Positions 47,592-57,351 are shown, counted from the first letter of the stretch. The stretch: 64,000 nt of DNA from Sporosarcina sp. P2 (GCF_002743255.1 NZ_PDYY01000016.1:1-64000); one strand, 5' to 3'. Notes: generated by a model not told the origin, from the letters alone. Numbers and translations are program-made.

Positions 47592-49059
47592 GATCTTGCA
47601 CCTTCCCTCGTGGAATTCGTAAAATCAACAATAAGCTGATGACTGCAAATACGGCAATCGCAATATACACCCCATGCAACGAACTATCCAAACCATTTTG
47701 TAAACTGATTAGCTCTTGTGATGCAATCATCGAACGACCATCTTCGGTTAACAATGTATTTACATCATCAATCGTGTAGGGCAATTTTTCTTTGGCAAAA
47801 TAGGTAATGAGTGTAGCGTTCAAAATGGCACCAAACACAGCAGCACCAATCGTATTGCCAAAATTCTTCATGAACATATTAGCTGCGGTAGCCGAACCTC
47901 TTTGTACGCGCGGCACAGCTCCTTGAATCGTCACAATAAAGGATGTATTGGTCAGCCCCATTCCGACACCTATGAAGAAACTTGAACACCCTGCCCATAC
48001 CGGCCCTAGCGTCGCGTTCATGAAGACAAACATCATGGTGCCAATCACAAGGGACACACCACCTGCAAACGATACGAGAAATGGACCGAATCGTATGAGT
48101 AAGTGCCCTGCCAACGAGGAAGCTAAAGGCCAACCAATTGACATGGCAGTTAATGTGAAACCTGCTATGATCGCTGGTTGTTCCATGACTCCAGATACGT
48201 AAGTAGGTAAATAAGAAGAAACCCCTATTAAAATAACTCCAGTAGTCAACGAGACGAGATTCGCATATAAAATAACGGGGTTTTTCCATATGCCAAAAGA
48301 AATAAGTGGATCTTTCGCCAACTTTTCTTGTCTAAAAAATAACCAAAATGAAATCCCTGAAACTACGATCAATGCTATACCGAAAGCTGAAAGACGTCCA
48401 AATCCTTGACCTCCCTCTACTAGCCAGATTAAGATGGTCGCCAAAGCAGATGTTAGAAAAAAAGCACCTTTGTAATCTACAGAAGCTTTTTGTGTTTCTT
48501 TTGGTTCATATAAAAAGAAATAAATGACACCCATTGAAAGTAATCCGAGCGGTACGTTCACCCAAAATATATATTGCCAGCTTACGTACTGTACAAGGAA
48601 TCCGCCAATGACAGGGCCCGAAACTGCAGAAACGCCCCACACACTCGACAAATACCCCTGTATTTTCGCACGTTCTTCCGTTGAATAAATATCGCCAATA
48701 ATTGTAGTCGCAATTGGCATAACAGCTCCTGCTCCCAAACCTTGTATGAGACGATAGACAATTAATTGCTCCATTGTGATGGCAAATCCACAAAGTATGG
48801 AACCAATTAAAAAAATGGTTAAGCCCATAAAAAAAATCGGTTTTCGACCAAATAAATCGGCTAACTTTCCATAAATCAAGACCGTCACGGTACTCATTAA
48901 TAAATAAGATGAGAATATCCAACTATATCGTGAAAATCCACCTAATTCGGAAGCGATCGTCGGCATGGCAGTGGTAACAATAGTCGCTTCAACTGCTCCC
49001 ACAAACATAGCGAGCATAACAGCAGCAAGTACAAAGGGCCGATTAGTTTCTTTACGCAC
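47578..49059 (-). CDS. MFS drug-efflux transporter (DHA2, EmrB/QacA type)
   Basis: A 14-segment major facilitator of 493 residues. It starts RPFVLAAVMLAMFVGAVEAT with the DHA2 helix 1 acidic residue, has motif A GKLADLFGRKP and motif C GVSAVSGPVIGGFL, and AFVIVTIQGAVP-like loops late. Members export drugs, dyes or antibiotics. GTG 49059 is the start, with GGAG about 11 bases upstream. It forms a two-gene operon with the LysR regulator. Confidence 0.9.
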   Translation of the reverse strand: MRKETNRPFVLAAVMLAMFVGAVEATIVTTAMPTIASELGGFSRYSWIFSSYLLMSTVTVLIYGKLADLFGRKPIFFMGLTIFLIGSILCGFAITMEQLIVYRLIQGLGAGAVMPIATTIIGDIYSTEERAKIQGYLSSVWGVSAVSGPVIGGFLVQYVSWQYIFWVNVPLGLLSMGVIYFFLYEPKETQKASVDYKGAFFLTSALATILIWLVEGGQGFGRLSAFGIALIVVSGISFWLFFRQEKLAKDPLISFGIWKNPVILYANLVSLTTGVILIGVSSYLPTYVSGVMEQPAIIAGFTLTAMSIGWPLASSLAGHLLIRFGPFLVSFAGGVSLVIGTMMFVFMNATLGPVWAGCSSFFIGVGMGLTNTSFIVTIQGAVPRVQRGSATAANMFMKNFGNTIGAAVFGAILNATLITYFAKEKLPYTIDDVNTLLTEDGRSMIASQELISLQNGLDSSLHGVYIAIAVFAVISLLLILRIPRGKVQDHVNN

Positions 49060-49082
49060 AGCTATTTCAACTCCATCTATTA

Positions 49083-49110
49083 GAAAAAGACCCCTTTATC
49101 GGAGTCCTCT
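49083..49110 (-). terminator. Terminator after cbpB
   Basis: On the minus strand GGACTCC, 6-base loop, GGGGTC then TTTTTC. It insulates cbpB from the MFS-LysR operon. Confidence 0.7.
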
Positions 49111-49158
49111 TATATTTTACCGATATATTCGCTTCACTGTTTTATCTACATCCATACA

Positions 49159-49596
49159 TTATACATTGTAAATATATTTTTTAAACTCTTTCATAATCAC
49201 ACGTCGTGTAATAATACCTGCAAATGTTCCATCCTCTTCTGTAACGCAGAGAAATGGATGATCAATCAATAGATCGACAGCACGTTGAAAACGGTCATTA
49301 ACACGAATCGTTGGTAGATTCGTATCCATAATTTCATCTACTTTTATATCTTCTAATCTCTCATATTCAATGCGTTCCATGCCCAAAATGGAATCTGTAA
49401 TCATCCCAATCCCAAGGAGCCCTTTCAAATGATACTGATTATCCAGTACAGGGATCGCGGAATAGCCAGTCTTCGTCAAAACAAGTAGCGCATGCTCTGC
49501 GTTATTGCCAATTTGCACGTGAGCAACTTTTTCCGAAGAAATAATTTGGTCTACGATGGGTGCGGTAAGAAAATCTTTATTGTTTATAGAAACCAT
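49159..49596 (-). CDS. cbpB: CBS-domain protein CbpB (YkuL)
   Basis: A 145-residue protein made of two CBS domains (GYSAIPVLDNQYHLKGLLGI and PFLCVTEEDGTFAGIITRR). It resembles CbpB/YkuL, a c-di-AMP-binding protein that in B. subtilis and Listeria links c-di-AMP to (p)ppGpp synthesis by Rel. AAGGAG precedes ATG 49596. The two Ktr genes in the same window are other likely c-di-AMP-linked functions. Confidence 0.88.
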   Translation of the reverse strand: MVSINNKDFLTAPIVDQIISSEKVAHVQIGNNAEHALLVLTKTGYSAIPVLDNQYHLKGLLGIGMITDSILGMERIEYERLEDIKVDEIMDTNLPTIRVNDRFQRAVDLLIDHPFLCVTEEDGTFAGIITRRVIMKEFKKYIYNV

Positions 49597-49713
49597 AGGT
49601 GATCGCTCCTTCTGTTCTTCATCTACATACATTTACCTAAAAGTCCGTTCACTGCTTCCCATCCATCATACCACAAAAATCCATCTCTCACCTCAAAAGA
49701 AAGCGGATTCACA

Positions 49714-49746
49714 AAACAAAAAACCTCTTTCTTTAATAGAAAGAGG
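49714..49746 (-). terminator. Terminator of the small membrane-protein gene
   Basis: CCTCTTTCT (49724-49732) pairs with AGAAAGAGG (49738-49746); T-run on the minus strand. The stem overlaps the stop of the gene at 49733-49966. Confidence 0.9.
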
Positions 49747-49966
49747 CCCAGTAATAAAAAATGATGATAAAGATAAAAACTGAAGCGATAATGATAATCC
49801 ACAGTAATGGATTCATTGTAAATGGATGCTTCGCTACAACATTCGGTATACGATCCTTTTCATTTAACTGGAATGCACGACTCATTTTTCCTACTCCAGC
49901 TATTCCGATCCCTAGCATAATGACGGTTACAAACACCATAGGCCACAACCAAATATCCCACATCAT
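49733..49966 (-). CDS. Small two-helix membrane protein
   Basis: A 77-residue protein with hydrophobic segments at both ends (IWLWPMVFVTVIMLGIGIAG and LLWIIIIASVFIFIIIFYYW) and a charged middle. No family is recognised. AAAGGAGGG precedes the ATG at 49966, followed by a second ATG. The longer frame upstream to 50038 lacks a site. It has its own terminator. Confidence 0.78.
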   Translation of the reverse strand: MMWDIWLWPMVFVTVIMLGIGIAGVGKMSRAFQLNEKDRIPNVVAKHPFTMNPLLWIIIIASVFIFIIIFYYWASFY

Positions 49967-50117
49967 AACTCCCTCCTTTTCGCACATACTATATGAAAGA
50001 GCATGTGCAATAAGTGAGTAAGTATGCATACCTAACATTCAATAAATCATTCGCAATTTGTTCGTTTGGATTCTTTAGACGACATATATTAAGAAGCTCC
50101 TATGATTTGCTTATATT

Positions 50118-50987
50118 TCACTCTATATACTTTTTAATCAAAACTTGTGTTCCTTTTTCCCCATAACCTTTAGCGAGTAATTCCGTATACATATCGCGAG
50201 CTAGCTGTAATCCTGGCAATTTCAGATTCATTCTTTCTGTTTCCTGTAAGGCAATATTTAAATCCTTTACAAAATGTTTTACATAAAATCCTGGTTCATA
50301 ATTCTCGTTAATAATTCGGGGACCCAGATCTGATAAACTAAAGGAATTCGCTGCACCCGAAGTGACGGATTGTAACATGGTGTCCGGATCAAGACCTGAC
50401 TTCATAGCGTATGCAATCGCTTCGCATGCTCCTATCATATTTCCAGCGACAGTAATTTGATTGCACATTTTGGCGTGTTGCCCAGCTCCCGCTTGTCCTT
50501 GATAGACAATTTGTTTGCCGAAAACAGACATAACTGGTAACAGCTTTTCAAATAAATCTTTTTGACCCCCACACATGATAGAAAGTGTGCCATTTTGAGC
50601 GCCTATATCTCCACCAGATACAGGTGCATCAAGTGCATTCATTTGTAGTGATGCAGCCTTTTCTGCAATGGCAACGGCTAGCTCTGGGCTTGAAGTTGTC
50701 ATATCCACTACAGTCTGAGAAGGGCGACTGTTTGCAAATATACCTTGACGGGAAAAATACACTTCCTCCACGTCGGCTGGCATGCCAATCATCGTGAAAA
50801 TAATGTCCGCATCTTTAATAGCTTCAGCCACGTGATCAGCCCATTTAGCTCCTAAAGCCATCAATGGTTCCGCCTTTGTTTTCGTTCTAGTGTATACGGT
50901 TACTTCATAAGATGCGTTAAGCAAATGCTTAATAATACTAGAACCCATCACACCTGTACCAATAAATGAAATTTTTTCTTTTTGCAT
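50118..50987 (-). CDS. ykwC: 3-hydroxyisobutyrate dehydrogenase family oxidoreductase (YkwC-like)
   Basis: A beta-hydroxyacid dehydrogenase of 289 residues. The Rossmann motif is ISFIGTGVMGSSIIKHLL, the substrate motif DAPVSGGDIGAQNGTL, and the catalytic Lys lies in GAGQHAKMCNQ near residue 168. The substrate (hydroxyisobutyrate, tartronate semialdehyde or other) is not set by sequence. AGGAGTG precedes ATG 50987. B. subtilis YkwC is the closest named counterpart I can suggest. Confidence 0.9.
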   Translation of the reverse strand: MQKEKISFIGTGVMGSSIIKHLLNASYEVTVYTRTKTKAEPLMALGAKWADHVAEAIKDADIIFTMIGMPADVEEVYFSRQGIFANSRPSQTVVDMTTSSPELAVAIAEKAASLQMNALDAPVSGGDIGAQNGTLSIMCGGQKDLFEKLLPVMSVFGKQIVYQGQAGAGQHAKMCNQITVAGNMIGACEAIAYAMKSGLDPDTMLQSVTSGAANSFSLSDLGPRIINENYEPGFYVKHFVKDLNIALQETERMNLKLPGLQLARDMYTELLAKGYGEKGTQVLIKKYIE

Positions 50988-51055
50988 ATTCCCACTCCTC
51001 ATGATATATGTTTATGTCCATCGTACAGAAGTTCAAATATTTTTACAATTGAGCA

Positions 51056-51089
51056 GACATAAAAAAGAGGACCAATACAAGATTGGTCC
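51056..51089 (-). terminator. Terminator of the Spo0E-like gene
   Basis: GGACCAAT (51069-51076) pairs with ATTGGTCC (51082-51089), followed on the minus strand by TCTTTTTT. It is about 85 bases beyond the stop codon of the Spo0E-like gene. Confidence 0.85.
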
Positions 51090-51175
51090 ACAAAAGGGGG
51101 AAATGAGAATGTTGCTGTGTTCATTTATATTGTTCCCACTTTTATTTTAAGTTAAACATTCAATTTGGTATTAAT

Positions 51176-51334
51176 TCAAGGTGATTGTGTTTCTTTTTTC
51201 TCGTTGAATTCATTAATCAATACATCTAATTTACGACTAAGTTCAATGGTGTCCTCAGCGTTCATACCATATTTTTCTGCGACTTGGATTAGTTGTTTTC
51301 TTACACGTTCAATTTCTACATTGCATTTATGCAC
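51176..51334 (-). CDS. Spo0E-like aspartyl-phosphate phosphatase
   Basis: A 52-residue protein: VHKCNVEIERVRKQLIQVA, then a short turn and IELSRKLDVLINEFNEKK. The SRKLD motif in the second helix is the Spo0E family signature (SxxLD); these small hairpin proteins dephosphorylate Spo0A~P and delay sporulation. GTG 51334 follows AAGGTG by 8 bases; an earlier GTG at 51343 overlaps that site. A sporulation-type kinase gene lies 1.2 kb downstream on the same strand map. Confidence 0.85.
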   Translation of the reverse strand: MHKCNVEIERVRKQLIQVAEKYGMNAEDTIELSRKLDVLINEFNEKKETQSP

Positions 51335-51571
51335 TAGTTGCACACCTTCCGTCTATAATTACTCTATTCTTTAATATACCAACAATTTAATTTTATTAAA
51401 CCGAAATAGCATCGACATTTTACGACATTATTTACATATGTATATTTTCTTGATTTCTAGAAATAAGACTTTACGTTTTGAAGATTATAAGGCAAACTAT
51501 AAAGGAATTCCCAATAGTATGATTCATTGTTTCGCTTAAAGTACATGATGATTGAAGAAAGGATGGTTAGA

Positions 51572-51802
51572 ATGACGATTGCAGAAATAGGTGATATTAT
51601 AGAATTCAAGGAAGGCTTACAAGGAATTGTGGAAAAAGTGAACGAAAACTCTGTAATTGTAGACTTAACGTATATGAAAGACTTCGATGAATCGGTCATG
51701 CAGGAGAAAACAGTCATCAATCATAAACGTTATATCATTTTGAGTAGTAGTTCGCAAGAAGGAAACATTCCTCGCTGTGATCCGTCCAATAGAATAGAAT
51801 AG
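51572..51802 (+). CDS. ykvS: YkvS, DUF2187 family protein
   Basis: A 76-residue protein of the YkvS/DUF2187 family, with a KOW-like start IGDIIEFKEGLQGIVEKVNE and SVIVDLTYMKDF, then NHKRYIIL. Function unknown. ATG 51572 follows AAAGGATGG. The stop is 21 bases before the lipoprotein gene, so they may be cotranscribed. Confidence 0.88.
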   Translation: MTIAEIGDIIEFKEGLQGIVEKVNENSVIVDLTYMKDFDESVMQEKTVINHKRYIILSSSSQEGNIPRCDPSNRIE

Positions 51803-51823
51803 TATAAGAAGGAGTGGTACCAT

Positions 51824-52471
51824 ATGAACAACAAATGGCGTATTATTTTCACTTCACTGACAGCCTCTATCATGCTTGCTGCATGCGGAACATCTGATGC
51901 AGATCCGGAAAAGGATACAACAGGTAATGCTATCGAAGAACCTGCTGCTCCCGTAACGGATGTGGAAGATAGCACTTCTTCCAACAATGAAGCAAAAAAT
52001 GAAACAGACACTGAAGTAGGAACAGACGACAATGCAATGAAAAATGCTGTGGAAACAACTAGCGATGAACAAGATTACTCGATGAAGGTACTCCCTGGAT
52101 ATAAACTTACAAGTGAAGAACCAGGCAGAGATAGTCTATATCTGGAAGAAGACGGCGAAATATTCATGCGAATCGAAACTATGCCTAAAGATGAGGAATC
52201 CTATACTTTTGATGAGCTCTATGAAAATATGGAAGAATTGTTGACGGCTTCAAGTAACAGTGGAACACCTGTTGAGATCACAGAGCAAACAGATCTTCCA
52301 CAAGCTGATGATATTCTGTCTGTTAAAGGTGCAGTAGTAGATTCTTCTGAAGGTTATTTTACAGGCTATGTCATCGAACGTGAAGACAAGTTAATTCGTG
52401 TAACTATTTACGCTCAAGAAGACAACGAACATATAACAGACTTTAAGAATATGGCAGCTACAATCAAGTGA
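51824..52471 (+). CDS. Lipoprotein of unknown function
   Basis: A 215-residue secreted lipoprotein. The signal peptide ends in lipobox LAAC at residues 18-21, followed by a disordered acidic Thr/Asn/Glu-rich stretch to about residue 80. A compact C-terminal domain follows (MKVLPGYKLTSEEPGRDSLY, YFTGYVIEREDKLIRVTIYA). I do not recognise it. AAGGAGTGG precedes ATG 51824, and a strong terminator follows. Confidence 0.85.
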   Translation: MNNKWRIIFTSLTASIMLAACGTSDADPEKDTTGNAIEEPAAPVTDVEDSTSSNNEAKNETDTEVGTDDNAMKNAVETTSDEQDYSMKVLPGYKLTSEEPGRDSLYLEEDGEIFMRIETMPKDEESYTFDELYENMEELLTASSNSGTPVEITEQTDLPQADDILSVKGAVVDSSEGYFTGYVIEREDKLIRVTIYAQEDNEHITDFKNMAATIK

Positions 52472-52478
52472 ATATATC

Positions 52479-52525
52479 CATATAGAAAAGGCCTATCCTT
52501 TTAGGATTGGCCTTTTCTATATGGA
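52479..52525. terminator. Bidirectional terminator
   Basis: A stem of about 22 bp with one mismatch (52479-52500 with 52504-52525) and a TTT loop separates the lipoprotein gene from the convergent kinase gene. Confidence 0.92.
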
Positions 52526-52541
52526 CTTTCAATGATTCTGA

Positions 52542-53903
52542 TCACGATACGAAAATTTGTGGGAAAGATAAATGGAAAACTGTTCCTTTACCGACCTTAC
52601 TAGTAACGGATATAGATCCACCATACTCTTGAACGGTTTTCTTAACAAATGGAAGTCCCAAACCAGTTCCTCCCGGTTTGTTTGTAATAAATGGCAAGAA
52701 TAAATTTTCAAGCATCTCTTTTTCCATTCCACTCCCTGTGTCGGATATAAAGATATCTACATTCTGCTGATCACCTTCGCTTATCAAGACAGACAACGTA
52801 TCATTTGTACTCATCGCTTCCATTGCATTTTTAAGAAGATTAATGAATACTTGTTTAATACGGTTAGGATTGGCTTTAATTAATAATGACCCGGTAGCAT
52901 TAAATTCATTTACTAAATGAATTTGATCCAACAATGCTTTAGGGCGAAGCAATATAAGTACGTCTTCTATTAAAACGGATAATGAAAATACAGTGATTTC
53001 GTCAACAGTTGGTTTTGATAGTGCGAGCATTTCGTTCATACGTTTGACTTCATCTTGAATTACGTTTACATACATTTGTGCATTTCCAGTTACTTCGTGT
53101 TCCAGTAGTTGAAGAAACCCTTGTAATGTTGTCATCGGATTGCGTACTTCATGTGCAATGCTTGCAGCAATTTCTCCAGTTGTGCTTAATTGATCGGAGT
53201 GTGCTAGTTGCTCAAATAGACGTTCTTGTTCAGTAATATCTACAATTCGTAAAATGAACATTTGTGTTTTACAATCCAGTTTCAAACTAACGTCTTGGTA
53301 ACGCTGTATTTCCTTAAATGTGTAAGACATTTTCACTGTCGAAGATCCTTGTGTTAGAGCTTTTAAAATATATTCTTCAAAAGAAAAAGAAGAGGTTGGA
53401 ACCATTAAATTAAAAAGATCTTGTAGATGTAACAGTTCACTAGAATTTTGATCTGGGAATATTTCTGAAAATAAATCATTGGTTGAAATGATATACCCAG
53501 ATTCATTCACTAGCGCCATTGGTATAGTCGCCGTTAAATAGGCACTTTCATAAAGTTGATGCAATTTATGATTTTGTTCACCTATTTTTATTGTTAAAAG
53601 CGCCCTACCGTTATATTGTTGGTATATAATATAACAAGGTTCACGATTGTTATTCGGCATAATTAGATGACCAGTCAATACAGTTTGATCGGCTGTTGTT
53701 TCTGTTTTCAACAGAAACAAACGCTTCTCTATTTGTTCCAACAAACTATGATCAAATATTTCAGATATATGGTGTGGTATGAAATCTTTAGGCATGAGTA
53801 ATTTAACAGCTTCCGTCATATTAAGTATATCGCCCTCTTCATCTAAGACGATTTTAAAAAGTGAACTTTCTAGATAACGATTGATATCTAGTGTGTTTAA
53901 CAC
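52542..53903 (-). CDS. Soluble sporulation-type sensor histidine kinase (Kin family)
   Basis: A cytoplasmic histidine kinase of about 453 residues with no membrane segment. The first half contains two PAS-like regions (LFKIVLDEEGDILNMTEAVK; ATIPMALVNESGYIISTNDL). The H box is IAHEVRNPMTTLQGFLQLL near residue 255; VRNPMTTLQGFLQLL is close to KinA-KinE. The N box QVFINLLKNAMEAM and G boxes DTGSGM and GGTGLGLP follow. There is no response regulator beside it, as for the orphan kinases of the Spo0A phosphorelay. GTG 53903 with GGGGGG upstream is the likely start; TTG 53930 is also in frame. Confidence 0.9.
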   Translation of the reverse strand: MLNTLDINRYLESSLFKIVLDEEGDILNMTEAVKLLMPKDFIPHHISEIFDHSLLEQIEKRLFLLKTETTADQTVLTGHLIMPNNNREPCYIIYQQYNGRALLTIKIGEQNHKLHQLYESAYLTATIPMALVNESGYIISTNDLFSEIFPDQNSSELLHLQDLFNLMVPTSSFSFEEYILKALTQGSSTVKMSYTFKEIQRYQDVSLKLDCKTQMFILRIVDITEQERLFEQLAHSDQLSTTGEIAASIAHEVRNPMTTLQGFLQLLEHEVTGNAQMYVNVIQDEVKRMNEMLALSKPTVDEITVFSLSVLIEDVLILLRPKALLDQIHLVNEFNATGSLLIKANPNRIKQVFINLLKNAMEAMSTNDTLSVLISEGDQQNVDIFISDTGSGMEKEMLENLFLPFITNKPGGTGLGLPFVKKTVQEYGGSISVTSKVGKGTVFHLSFPQIFVS

Positions 53904-54082
53904 TGTAGCAGTCCCCCCATAAAGTAGCAACTATCAATTACTTACTTGTAATTTTTTTCTCGTTTGGAAGTAAATTCTGATTGATTCTTATTATGCCATA
54001 ATGACGTACTTGTTCACATAGGCTTATAGTCTATTTTGTTATTTTCAACTACTTATATTATTTTGAGATTAGGAGTTTTGTC

Positions 54083-55837
54083 ATGAGCATCATTTTATCT
54101 ACATTAAACGCTAAATATATACATACCAATATTGCAATTCGCTATTTGAAAGCTTATGCAGCACCTGAATTTCATTGTGAACTAGCTGAATTTACCATTC
54201 ATGATCCAACGCTCTCTATCGTTTCGGAGCTATATCAACATTCTCCAGACGTCGTAGGTTTTAGCGTATATATTTGGAATATAGAAGAAACTATAAAAGT
54301 AATTCGTATGCTGAAACTGACAAGTCCTAAAACCGTTATAGTTTGTGGTGGACCTGAAGTAACGTATGACTATGATCAGTGGTTAAAAAGAGTACCGGAA
54401 ATTGATATTATTGCGATAGGAGAAGGCGAAAAGACGTTTAAGGATATACTTCGAGCAGTCGATGGACAAACTGATCTTTCTTCTGTACAGGGTATTGCCT
54501 ATCGTACAGAAGGAAAATTAAAGATTACAGCTCCAGGTCCTAAATTGGATCTTCGAGAACTGCCCTCCCCTTTTCGTTTTCCGGAGGATATTCCGCATCT
54601 TACAAATCGTGTAATGTATATCGAAACAAGTCGCGGCTGTCCATTCTCTTGTCAATTCTGCCTTTCTTCAATCGAAGTGGGTGTTCGATACTTTAATCGA
54701 GAGGCCATAAAAGAAGACATTCGCTACTTGATGCAACATGGCGCAAAAACGATTAAATTTGTCGATCGTACATTCAATATTAGTAGAAGTTATGCAATGG
54801 AAATGTTCCAGTTTCTTATAGATGAACATTTGCCTGGAACCGTCTTTCAATTCGAGATCACCGGTGATATCATGCGACCAGAAGTGATTCAGTTTTTAAA
54901 TGACAATGCACCCAAAGGCCTATTTAGATTTGAAATTGGTGTCCAATCTACCAATGACCTAACCAATGAATTGGTTAAAAGAAGACAAAATTTCACTAAG
55001 TTATCGCGAACGGTCACTATGGTAAAAGAAGGTGGAAAAATTGCTCAGCACCTTGATTTGATTGCTGGACTTCCTGAAGAAGATTATGCATCTTTCCGTG
55101 ATACGTTCAACGAAGTGTTTGCTTTACGACCTGAAGAATTACAGTTAGGCTTTTTGAAGCTACTACGCGGAACCGGTTTACGTATCCAGGCAGAGCAATA
55201 TGGTTATCGTTACATCGACACCGCCCCTTATGAAATTGTATCAAATAATGTCCTGTCCTTTGATGATATGCTGAAGATTAAACAAACAGAAGACATTCTC
55301 GAGAAATATTGGAATTCAGGTCGATTTATACACTCTATGGAGTATATTGTCACAGAATTGGTCGATACACCATTTGACTTCTTCCAATTATTCGGAGCAT
55401 TTTGGGAGAAGCAAGGTTGGTCACGAATCGGTCATCAGTTCGAAGACTTATTCACTCGCTTGGAACGCTTCCTAGAAGAAGTATTGAAAATCGATACTTC
55501 TATAGCAGAAAGTCTATTGAAGATGGACTATTTACTTCATCAAAAGTTTTTGCCGAGAAAGATCTGGTGGAATTCTGGTGTGCCTGAAGAAGAGTTAAAA
55601 GAGGTCTATCAATTACTCTTACGTTCCCCACATTTGCTTGGTGATACGTTTGAGTCAATGGATTACACTGAACGAACGATTCGAAAGCAAGTTTTCATCA
55701 CAAAGACCTCTGCTAAATTAAAAGAAGATCTATCCGTAATAAAAGATCCCGGTTATCTGATTGTCCAATACACACCAGGTAAAGAAGCACAGCACTACCA
55801 TCTGTCTGAACAAGCACTAGACACCGTTTATCTATAA
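54083..55837 (+). CDS. B12-binding radical SAM protein (DUF4080)
   Basis: A 584-residue radical SAM enzyme of the cobalamin-binding class. Residues 1-135 form a B12-binding-like domain (VGFSVYIWNIEET, VCGGPEVTYDYDQWLK, IAIGEGEKTF). The cluster motif GCPFSCQFCLSS (CxxxCxxC) is near residue 186; FEIGVQSTNDLTNELVKRRQ lies in the barrel. The C-terminal third matches the DUF4080 tail (FFQLFGAFWEKQGW). The reaction is unknown; related proteins methylate or rearrange metabolites. TAGGAG precedes ATG 54083. Single gene with its own terminator. Confidence 0.9.
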   Translation: MSIILSTLNAKYIHTNIAIRYLKAYAAPEFHCELAEFTIHDPTLSIVSELYQHSPDVVGFSVYIWNIEETIKVIRMLKLTSPKTVIVCGGPEVTYDYDQWLKRVPEIDIIAIGEGEKTFKDILRAVDGQTDLSSVQGIAYRTEGKLKITAPGPKLDLRELPSPFRFPEDIPHLTNRVMYIETSRGCPFSCQFCLSSIEVGVRYFNREAIKEDIRYLMQHGAKTIKFVDRTFNISRSYAMEMFQFLIDEHLPGTVFQFEITGDIMRPEVIQFLNDNAPKGLFRFEIGVQSTNDLTNELVKRRQNFTKLSRTVTMVKEGGKIAQHLDLIAGLPEEDYASFRDTFNEVFALRPEELQLGFLKLLRGTGLRIQAEQYGYRYIDTAPYEIVSNNVLSFDDMLKIKQTEDILEKYWNSGRFIHSMEYIVTELVDTPFDFFQLFGAFWEKQGWSRIGHQFEDLFTRLERFLEEVLKIDTSIAESLLKMDYLLHQKFLPRKIWWNSGVPEEELKEVYQLLLRSPHLLGDTFESMDYTERTIRKQVFITKTSAKLKEDLSVIKDPGYLIVQYTPGKEAQHYHLSEQALDTVYL

Positions 55838-55838
55838 T

Positions 55839-55876
55839 AAAACCGCAGCATGCGAACATTCGCTTGCTGCGGTTTT
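55839..55876. terminator. Bidirectional terminator
   Basis: AAAACCGCAGCA (55839-55850) pairs with TGCTGCGGTTTT (55865-55876), with a further inner GCGAA/TTCGC stem, between convergent genes. Confidence 0.95.
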
Positions 55877-55886
55877 ATATTTCCTA

Positions 55887-57236
55887 TTAACCAATAATTA
55901 CACGCTCTTTTGGGTAATGATAAGGCGTTTTATTCGATTTGCCACCTATCGTATAGATGAACGATATCAAACCTACTCGACCGATAAACATTAGCACCAT
56001 AATAATCACTTTACCGAACACTGATAAATCACTTGTAATACCAAGTGACATGCCACACGTTCCGAAAGCGGATGTGATTTCAAATAACAACGGGATTACA
56101 GGTATTCCAGGCTCCGTAAGTAATAGCAACAATAATGCCGCCAACACCATAAAGCACGCTACGAGGATGACTGCATACGATCGGAATACGTCAATTAGTT
56201 TAATTTGGCGTTTAAAAACGTGTATAACGTCATTCCCCTTCGCAAAGTTAATGAGAAATAATAGCGCAATAGCAAAGGTCGTCGTGCGGATACCGCCACC
56301 TACTGAACTGGGCGAAGCACCAATGAACATGAGCGCACTGACAAAAATATCTGTTGCTTCACTAAATTGCGTTACGTCATACGTCACAAGACCCGCCGAT
56401 CGTGCAGAAACTGAATGGAATAACGCCGTGAAAAATTGCTGATGCCAGCTCATTCCTTTAAATGAATTCAATGATTCCAACACCCAAATAGTGAATGTAC
56501 CTGCGAGTAACAGAATACCGAATGTCGCGGTCGTAATCTTAGTGAAAAGGGAGAAGCGAAAATGCGGCACTTTTTTCGAAAAGAAGCTCTTCACTTCAAT
56601 CAGAACCGGAAAGCCAATAGCACCTAAAATAATTAATATCATTAGTATAAGTTGCACGAAGTAATCATCATGATACGGTATCATCGATGAACCCGTAATG
56701 TCAAAACCCGCATTCGTAGTTGCAGACACCGCCATGAACATGCCATTCAACAACGCTTCACTAAATGAATTGTAAGAACGATAAATATATAGTGTTAAAA
56801 TACCACCGCCAATAATCTCAATGGCTACGATAATTTGGATGATGTGACGTATTAATTGAACGACACCTTGTAATGTGTACTGATTCGTGTCCACCATAAT
56901 CAGTTGCCGCTCTCTCATGCCAATTCTTTTCTTTACAAGTAGCCAGAAAAATGTTCCTAATGACATGATGCCAATACCACCGAGCTGAAGGACGAGCATG
57001 ATCATGCAAATACCAAATACAGAGTACGTTTCTCCGATACTAATAGAAGACAAGCCCGTTACGCTGACGGCGCTCACAGCCGTAAATAAACTATCTATAA
57101 AGGCCACCTTCACGCCCGGTTTATAGACACCCGGCAAGTTTAACAAGACAAAAGAAGATGCAATTGCCAAAAAGTAGTAGAAGGCGATAATCTGTGCTGG
57201 GGTAAACTTATGAAAAACTTCCCTGGAAAGCCTCAT
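55887..57236 (-). CDS. ktrD: KtrD/KtrB potassium uptake channel
   Basis: A Trk/Ktr-type potassium channel of about 449 residues with four M1-P-M2 repeats. Selectivity-loop segments are SAVSVTGLSSI, SATTNAGFDI, SVSARSAGLVTY and TSAFGTCGMSLG, each with the conserved Gly. It would pair with the RCK subunit KtrC encoded at 39 kb. ATG 57236 follows AAAGGAA by 10 bases; TTG 57245 is too close to that site. Confidence 0.93.
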   Translation of the reverse strand: MRLSREVFHKFTPAQIIAFYYFLAIASSFVLLNLPGVYKPGVKVAFIDSLFTAVSAVSVTGLSSISIGETYSVFGICMIMLVLQLGGIGIMSLGTFFWLLVKKRIGMRERQLIMVDTNQYTLQGVVQLIRHIIQIIVAIEIIGGGILTLYIYRSYNSFSEALLNGMFMAVSATTNAGFDITGSSMIPYHDDYFVQLILMILIILGAIGFPVLIEVKSFFSKKVPHFRFSLFTKITTATFGILLLAGTFTIWVLESLNSFKGMSWHQQFFTALFHSVSARSAGLVTYDVTQFSEATDIFVSALMFIGASPSSVGGGIRTTTFAIALLFLINFAKGNDVIHVFKRQIKLIDVFRSYAVILVACFMVLAALLLLLLTEPGIPVIPLLFEITSAFGTCGMSLGITSDLSVFGKVIIMVLMFIGRVGLISFIYTIGGKSNKTPYHYPKERVIIG

Positions 57237-57351
57237 CTTTTTCAAATTCCTTTCATAACGGAAACTTCATTTTCCTACTTTATCAAATCCCTTAATGAAA
57301 AGATAGCTATATATAGAACATTACACTCTTTATACACTTCTAAACTGAGGC

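Noticed and set aside
55957..56442. Plus-strand frame of 161 codons opposite ktrD
   Set aside because: Antisense to conserved channel repeats, no ribosome-binding site and Asn/Thr-rich shadow composition.
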